From contig DATGLM010000069.1 of NCBI GenBank assembly GCA_035294125.1, positions 1 to 64,000 of the forward strand: 64,000 bases of DNA, given 5' to 3'. The notes below the pieces were generated by a model. That model saw only the letters and a program-made list of their open reading frames with translations. It searched no databases and was not told where the DNA came from. The translations under genes and the position numbers were made by a program. This stretch comes from CADDYT01 sp035294125. Its GTDB lineage: Bacteria; Chloroflexota; Ktedonobacteria; Ktedonobacterales; Ktedonobacteraceae. Below, in pieces: positions 61,213-64,000 of this stretch (position 1 is the first letter of the stretch; every line of letters starts with the position of its first letter).

Positions 61213-64000
61213 TCACATTTTTAGTAGCTCTGTCTCAGAGGTGGAAGTATGTGCATTTGCCTCGTTGAAGCGGAGCGAACCTGTCTCGCCAACCAGCCTA
61301 AATGCTGCCCAGAAATAGGGGTGGGCATAGGCAGGCTTTGCAGACTGCAGGAAACTGCATTGAGCAGCACGCAGGGCCTGCACTTTCGTATCGCCCTTCA
61401 GCAGATGTTGATAGAAGCATTGCATCAACTCACTGGTTGAGTCATCCTCCACCGGCCACAGGCTCATCAGCAGCGAAGAGGCCCCCGCAGCAAGAAAAGC
61501 GCGTCCCAACCCCAGTTGTTCATCGCCGCCGCCGCTCAACGCCAGACCGGTTTCGCAGCCGCTCAGTGTCACCAGTTCGCAGCCTTCCAGTTCCAGATTA
61601 AAAGCATCAATAGCGTTCAGTTGTCCATCTGCGAGGCGAATATACGAAAAGTGGGGGGACTCGAGGCTACTTTTTCCATGTGTTGCCAGGTGAATGAGTG
61701 GGCTACCCCCGGCTTCCTTCATCAAGCGGGCAATCGTTGCGTCGTCCTCAAGATAGCAACGTCCCTCCAGCAGCGAGGCCAGCGTTCTCGCTTCATCCAG
61801 CACGCTCTTCATGTGTCCTCCATCCGAATAGCCCATAAACAATGGGGGCTTTGTGTTTGCAGGTAAATTTCGCTTTTGAGCATCCAGGGGCAGAAGCAAG
61901 CTGCTCGCGGGCAGATAGTTGATCTGGTAATGCTCGATCAGGAAGCGCGAGCCATCGTAGAGGGCATGGAACGGCAGTTTATGTAATGGACCGTAGGGAA
62001 CGATGGTCAAAGAGCCGGAAGAAGGCAGCAATGCCGATACGGGCGCAATGAGCAACTGATAGAGCTTCTGCAATAAATGACGAATGGGAGCCTGGGGTGG
62101 TTTTTGCGCGTCCGGCCAGCCGCCGGGTTCGAGATGAGCGTGCAGCAAGGGGAATAGACGTTCCAGTTGTCGTACCCCTTCGGGATGTTCGTGTACAACC
62201 ACCTTATCTGCGTTCACTGCGAAAATGACCAGCGTTTCCTTTGAGAGGAAATAGGAGAGCAAGAGATGGTCAGACGCGAGAGGCTGGCGAAGCTGCGCTA
62301 TATCCAGTTGCTCTGTCTTCATGGAAGGTGAGGGAGTGCTCAGGTATGGCATACTCCGCATACCCGATTCATAGAGGTGCAGGCGTTCAAACAACTCGCT
62401 TAAGTGGGTTTCGCAGCGCTTCAATTCGGACTGAAGCACCGCACGATTCACCGAGGAAGAGGAGGCATGATCGAGTGTGGCAAGCTGCGCGCTGTACTGG
62501 TGATATTTTTCCTGCCAGCGGTCCAGCTCGCCCCGTATGCGCAATACTGCTGCACTTTCCTGCTGTTTCCTCTGCCTGCTTGTCCCTTTTGACCTGTTGA
62601 GATACTGTCGTAAAGCCATAGAACGAGCGCGTTCAAGATAGCAAAAAGCCGTTTCGATCTGCCCTTGCCGGAGACTAAGGGCAATCATATCCTCATAGAC
62701 CATCCACGTTGTATGGAGAAAAGAAGGAGAAAGATCATAGACCAGGTCATCAAGGATGCATTCTATCTGGTCTATGGCTGTCTCATAGCATTCGATAGCC
62801 CTGCTCAGGTCTCCCCGCATCACTGCCAGCCGTCCCGCCAGATACTGGCTTTTGTACGACTCCTCCAGCAAGTTATGCTGGCGTGCCAGGGAAGCAGCAT
62901 ACGCACATAATGCTGCTGCTTCATTCAGGTCAGCTCTACTTTGCTCTTCGTCCCTTAGAGAGATGTCTGCTGTTTGCTCTATGAGCGCTTCGGCCATCAG
63001 CAGACCTGCGCGAACAGCCCTTGAAACTAAACCCTGCGCCTCAAAATACTTTTTCACCTTCCTGGCCTGCTCATACGCCATCTTCCAGTCTCCCGACTGA
63101 GAGAGCAGCTCAGTTTGCTGAAGTTGAGCTGCAGAGGCATGGTGCGCAAAGCCAGCCTGAGAAAAAAGCTCGCTGGCTCGCTCAAGGGCAGCAAATGCCT
63201 CTCGCCGCCTATGAGAGGCAAGAAGGATAGCAGCGTACTCGCGCAGCGCATCCGCTAATAAGAGTGAAATACCCAACTGTCGGTAGATAGCTACTGCTTC
63301 GTCGGCAAGGCGGCAAGCCTCCTCTGCTCTGTTCAGTTTAACCAGACAACTTGCCATGCGCAGCATGATCGACGCCTGCGCCTCCGGGACGTCAAAATGC
63401 TGCTGGACCATACTATCATGAATTTGATAATAGCGCCGCAGTGCCGAACCGTAATATCCCTGTACGTAATCCAGTTCTGCCATACTAAATTCTGTGTTGA
63501 GAATCTGTCCTGTCTGTCCGCTAGCAATAAAAGCATCCTGTGCTTGCAGGAGCAGGCGATATGCTTGCTCAAAATCGCCAAGCCATCCCAGATTGCGCGC
63601 CCGATTCATATCCGCCAGGGCAACAGCGCGCTTTATGACGCTCTCATCTTCACCAGTCACCATCGGGAAAATTGCCAGTATTCTCTCATAAAGCTCTAAA
63701 GCTTTGTGGTATTGCCCGATTTGCGAGTAGATCACGGCCGTATTATGATCGATGACGCAGGCCCAGTATTTTTCTCCATGCTTCAGCAGTACATCGCGAG
63801 CGCGAGCCGCCTCTTGCAAAGCCTCAGTGGTGCGACCCAGCCAGGCACAGGAAATAATCCAGGCAACCCGGGTACGCGCCCAGTTGACGGCATCGCCCAG
63901 TTTCAGAAACTCCTCCCCGGCCATGTCCAGACAGGCAAGAGCAGCCTGAAATTGCCCCATATAATCTAAAGCATCTCCCTGAGCCTTGAGTCCCAGGGCG
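61213..64000 (-). CDS. TPR-CHAT protein (5' end outside the window)
   Basis: At least 928 residues and open at the right edge. The first part is a long array of TPR-like helical repeats (for example GQYHKALELYERILAIFPM, LADMNRARNLGWLGDFEQAY), then a coiled region (about 460-560), then a C-terminal CHAT (caspase HetF associated with TPRs) domain with the dyad His in LIHLATHG and Cys in TLSGCETG, followed by GAGASSLLMSLWPV. CHAT domains are caspase-like cysteine proteases. The subtilase gene starts about 80 bp after its stop. Confidence 0.93.
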   Translation of the reverse strand, partial: ALGLKAQGDALDYMGQFQAALACLDMAGEEFLKLGDAVNWARTRVAWIISCAWLGRTTEALQEAARARDVLLKHGEKYWACVIDHNTAVIYSQIGQYHKALELYERILAIFPMVTGEDESVIKRAVALADMNRARNLGWLGDFEQAYRLLLQAQDAFIASGQTGQILNTEFSMAELDYVQGYYGSALRRYYQIHDSMVQQHFDVPEAQASIMLRMASCLVKLNRAEEACRLADEAVAIYRQLGISLLLADALREYAAILLASHRRREAFAALERASELFSQAGFAHHASAAQLQQTELLSQSGDWKMAYEQARKVKKYFEAQGLVSRAVRAGLLMAEALIEQTADISLRDEEQSRADLNEAAALCAYAASLARQHNLLEESYKSQYLAGRLAVMRGDLSRAIECYETAIDQIECILDDLVYDLSPSFLHTTWMVYEDMIALSLRQGQIETAFCYLERARSMALRQYLNRSKGTSRQRKQQESAAVLRIRGELDRWQEKYHQYSAQLATLDHASSSSVNRAVLQSELKRCETHLSELFERLHLYESGMRSMPYLSTPSPSMKTEQLDIAQLRQPLASDHLLLSYFLSKETLVIFAVNADKVVVHEHPEGVRQLERLFPLLHAHLEPGGWPDAQKPPQAPIRHLLQKLYQLLIAPVSALLPSSGSLTIVPYGPLHKLPFHALYDGSRFLIEHYQINYLPASSLLLPLDAQKRNLPANTKPPLFMGYSDGGHMKSVLDEARTLASLLEGRCYLEDDATIARLMKEAGGSPLIHLATHGKSSLESPHFSYIRLADGQLNAIDAFNLELEGCELVTLSGCETGLALSGGGDEQLGLGRAFLAAGASSLLMSLWPVEDDSTSELMQCFYQHLLKGDTKVQALRAAQCSFLQSAKPAYAHPYFWAAFRLVGETGSLRFNEANAHTSTSETELLKM

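Overview
The window is a 64 kb piece of a gene-dense bacterial chromosome with moderately high GC in genes and AT-rich intergenic gaps. The gene set suggests Chloroflexota, most likely class Ktedonobacteria. Pointers are the XRE-HTH proteins with long TPR tails, atypical sigma/anti-sigma pairs, a TPR-CHAT protein, an F420-type LLM oxidoreductase beside SDR and HSL-type hydrolase genes, tandem Transgly_assoc membrane proteins and many secreted Thr/Pro-rich proteins. This placement is inference from gene content only. No phage, plasmid, insertion sequence with transposase, CRISPR array or rRNA operon was seen. One tRNA gene (Gln, anticodon CTG) is present.

Layout. 0.7-6.4 kb: an SPFH-like protein with a small partner, then mnmE sandwiched between two paralogous surface proteins with a glycosidase-like fold. 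6.5-12.9 kb: fdhD with a small protein, a Fur-family repressor, a CDP-alcohol phosphatidyltransferase, a class B penicillin-binding protein, aroC and a deviant PAP2 phosphatase. 13.3-18.3 kb: a regulatory block with two XRE-TPR proteins flanking a sigma-like factor and a zinc-motif protein. An AT-rich gap of about 1.1 kb follows. 19.4-27.1 kb: acyl-CoA synthetase, rsmI, mdh, an amino-acid permease, tRNA-Gln and an AI-2E family exporter. 27.2-32.0 kb: a DA1-like LIM/HExxH protein and a complete ECF transporter operon (S component, EcfA1, EcfA2, EcfT). 32.1-35.2 kb: a three-gene catabolic operon. 35.5-40.8 kb: an alkaline-phosphatase-fold protein lacking its metal-binding histidines, a degenerate GGDEF-MshEN protein and a two-domain glycosyltransferase. 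41.2-48.7 kb: a LacI-regulated mannoside uptake and degradation locus (binding protein, two permeases, GH130 phosphorylase, clan-A glycosidase). 48.9-56.7 kb: HD phosphohydrolase, a PH-like protein with a Thr/Pro-rich membrane protein, a TgpA-like transglutaminase and an MFS transporter. 57.0-64.0 kb: two Transgly_assoc proteins, a barrel protein, a subtilase and a TPR-CHAT protein that runs off the right edge.

Two non-coding themes recur. Gene ends carry unusually long perfect inverted repeats, with arms of up to 39 bp. A MITE-like element of about 80-90 bp occurs four times. The most system-like novelty candidates are the TPR-CHAT/subtilase pair at the right edge and the XRE-TPR/sigma/zinc-protein block at 13-18 kb.
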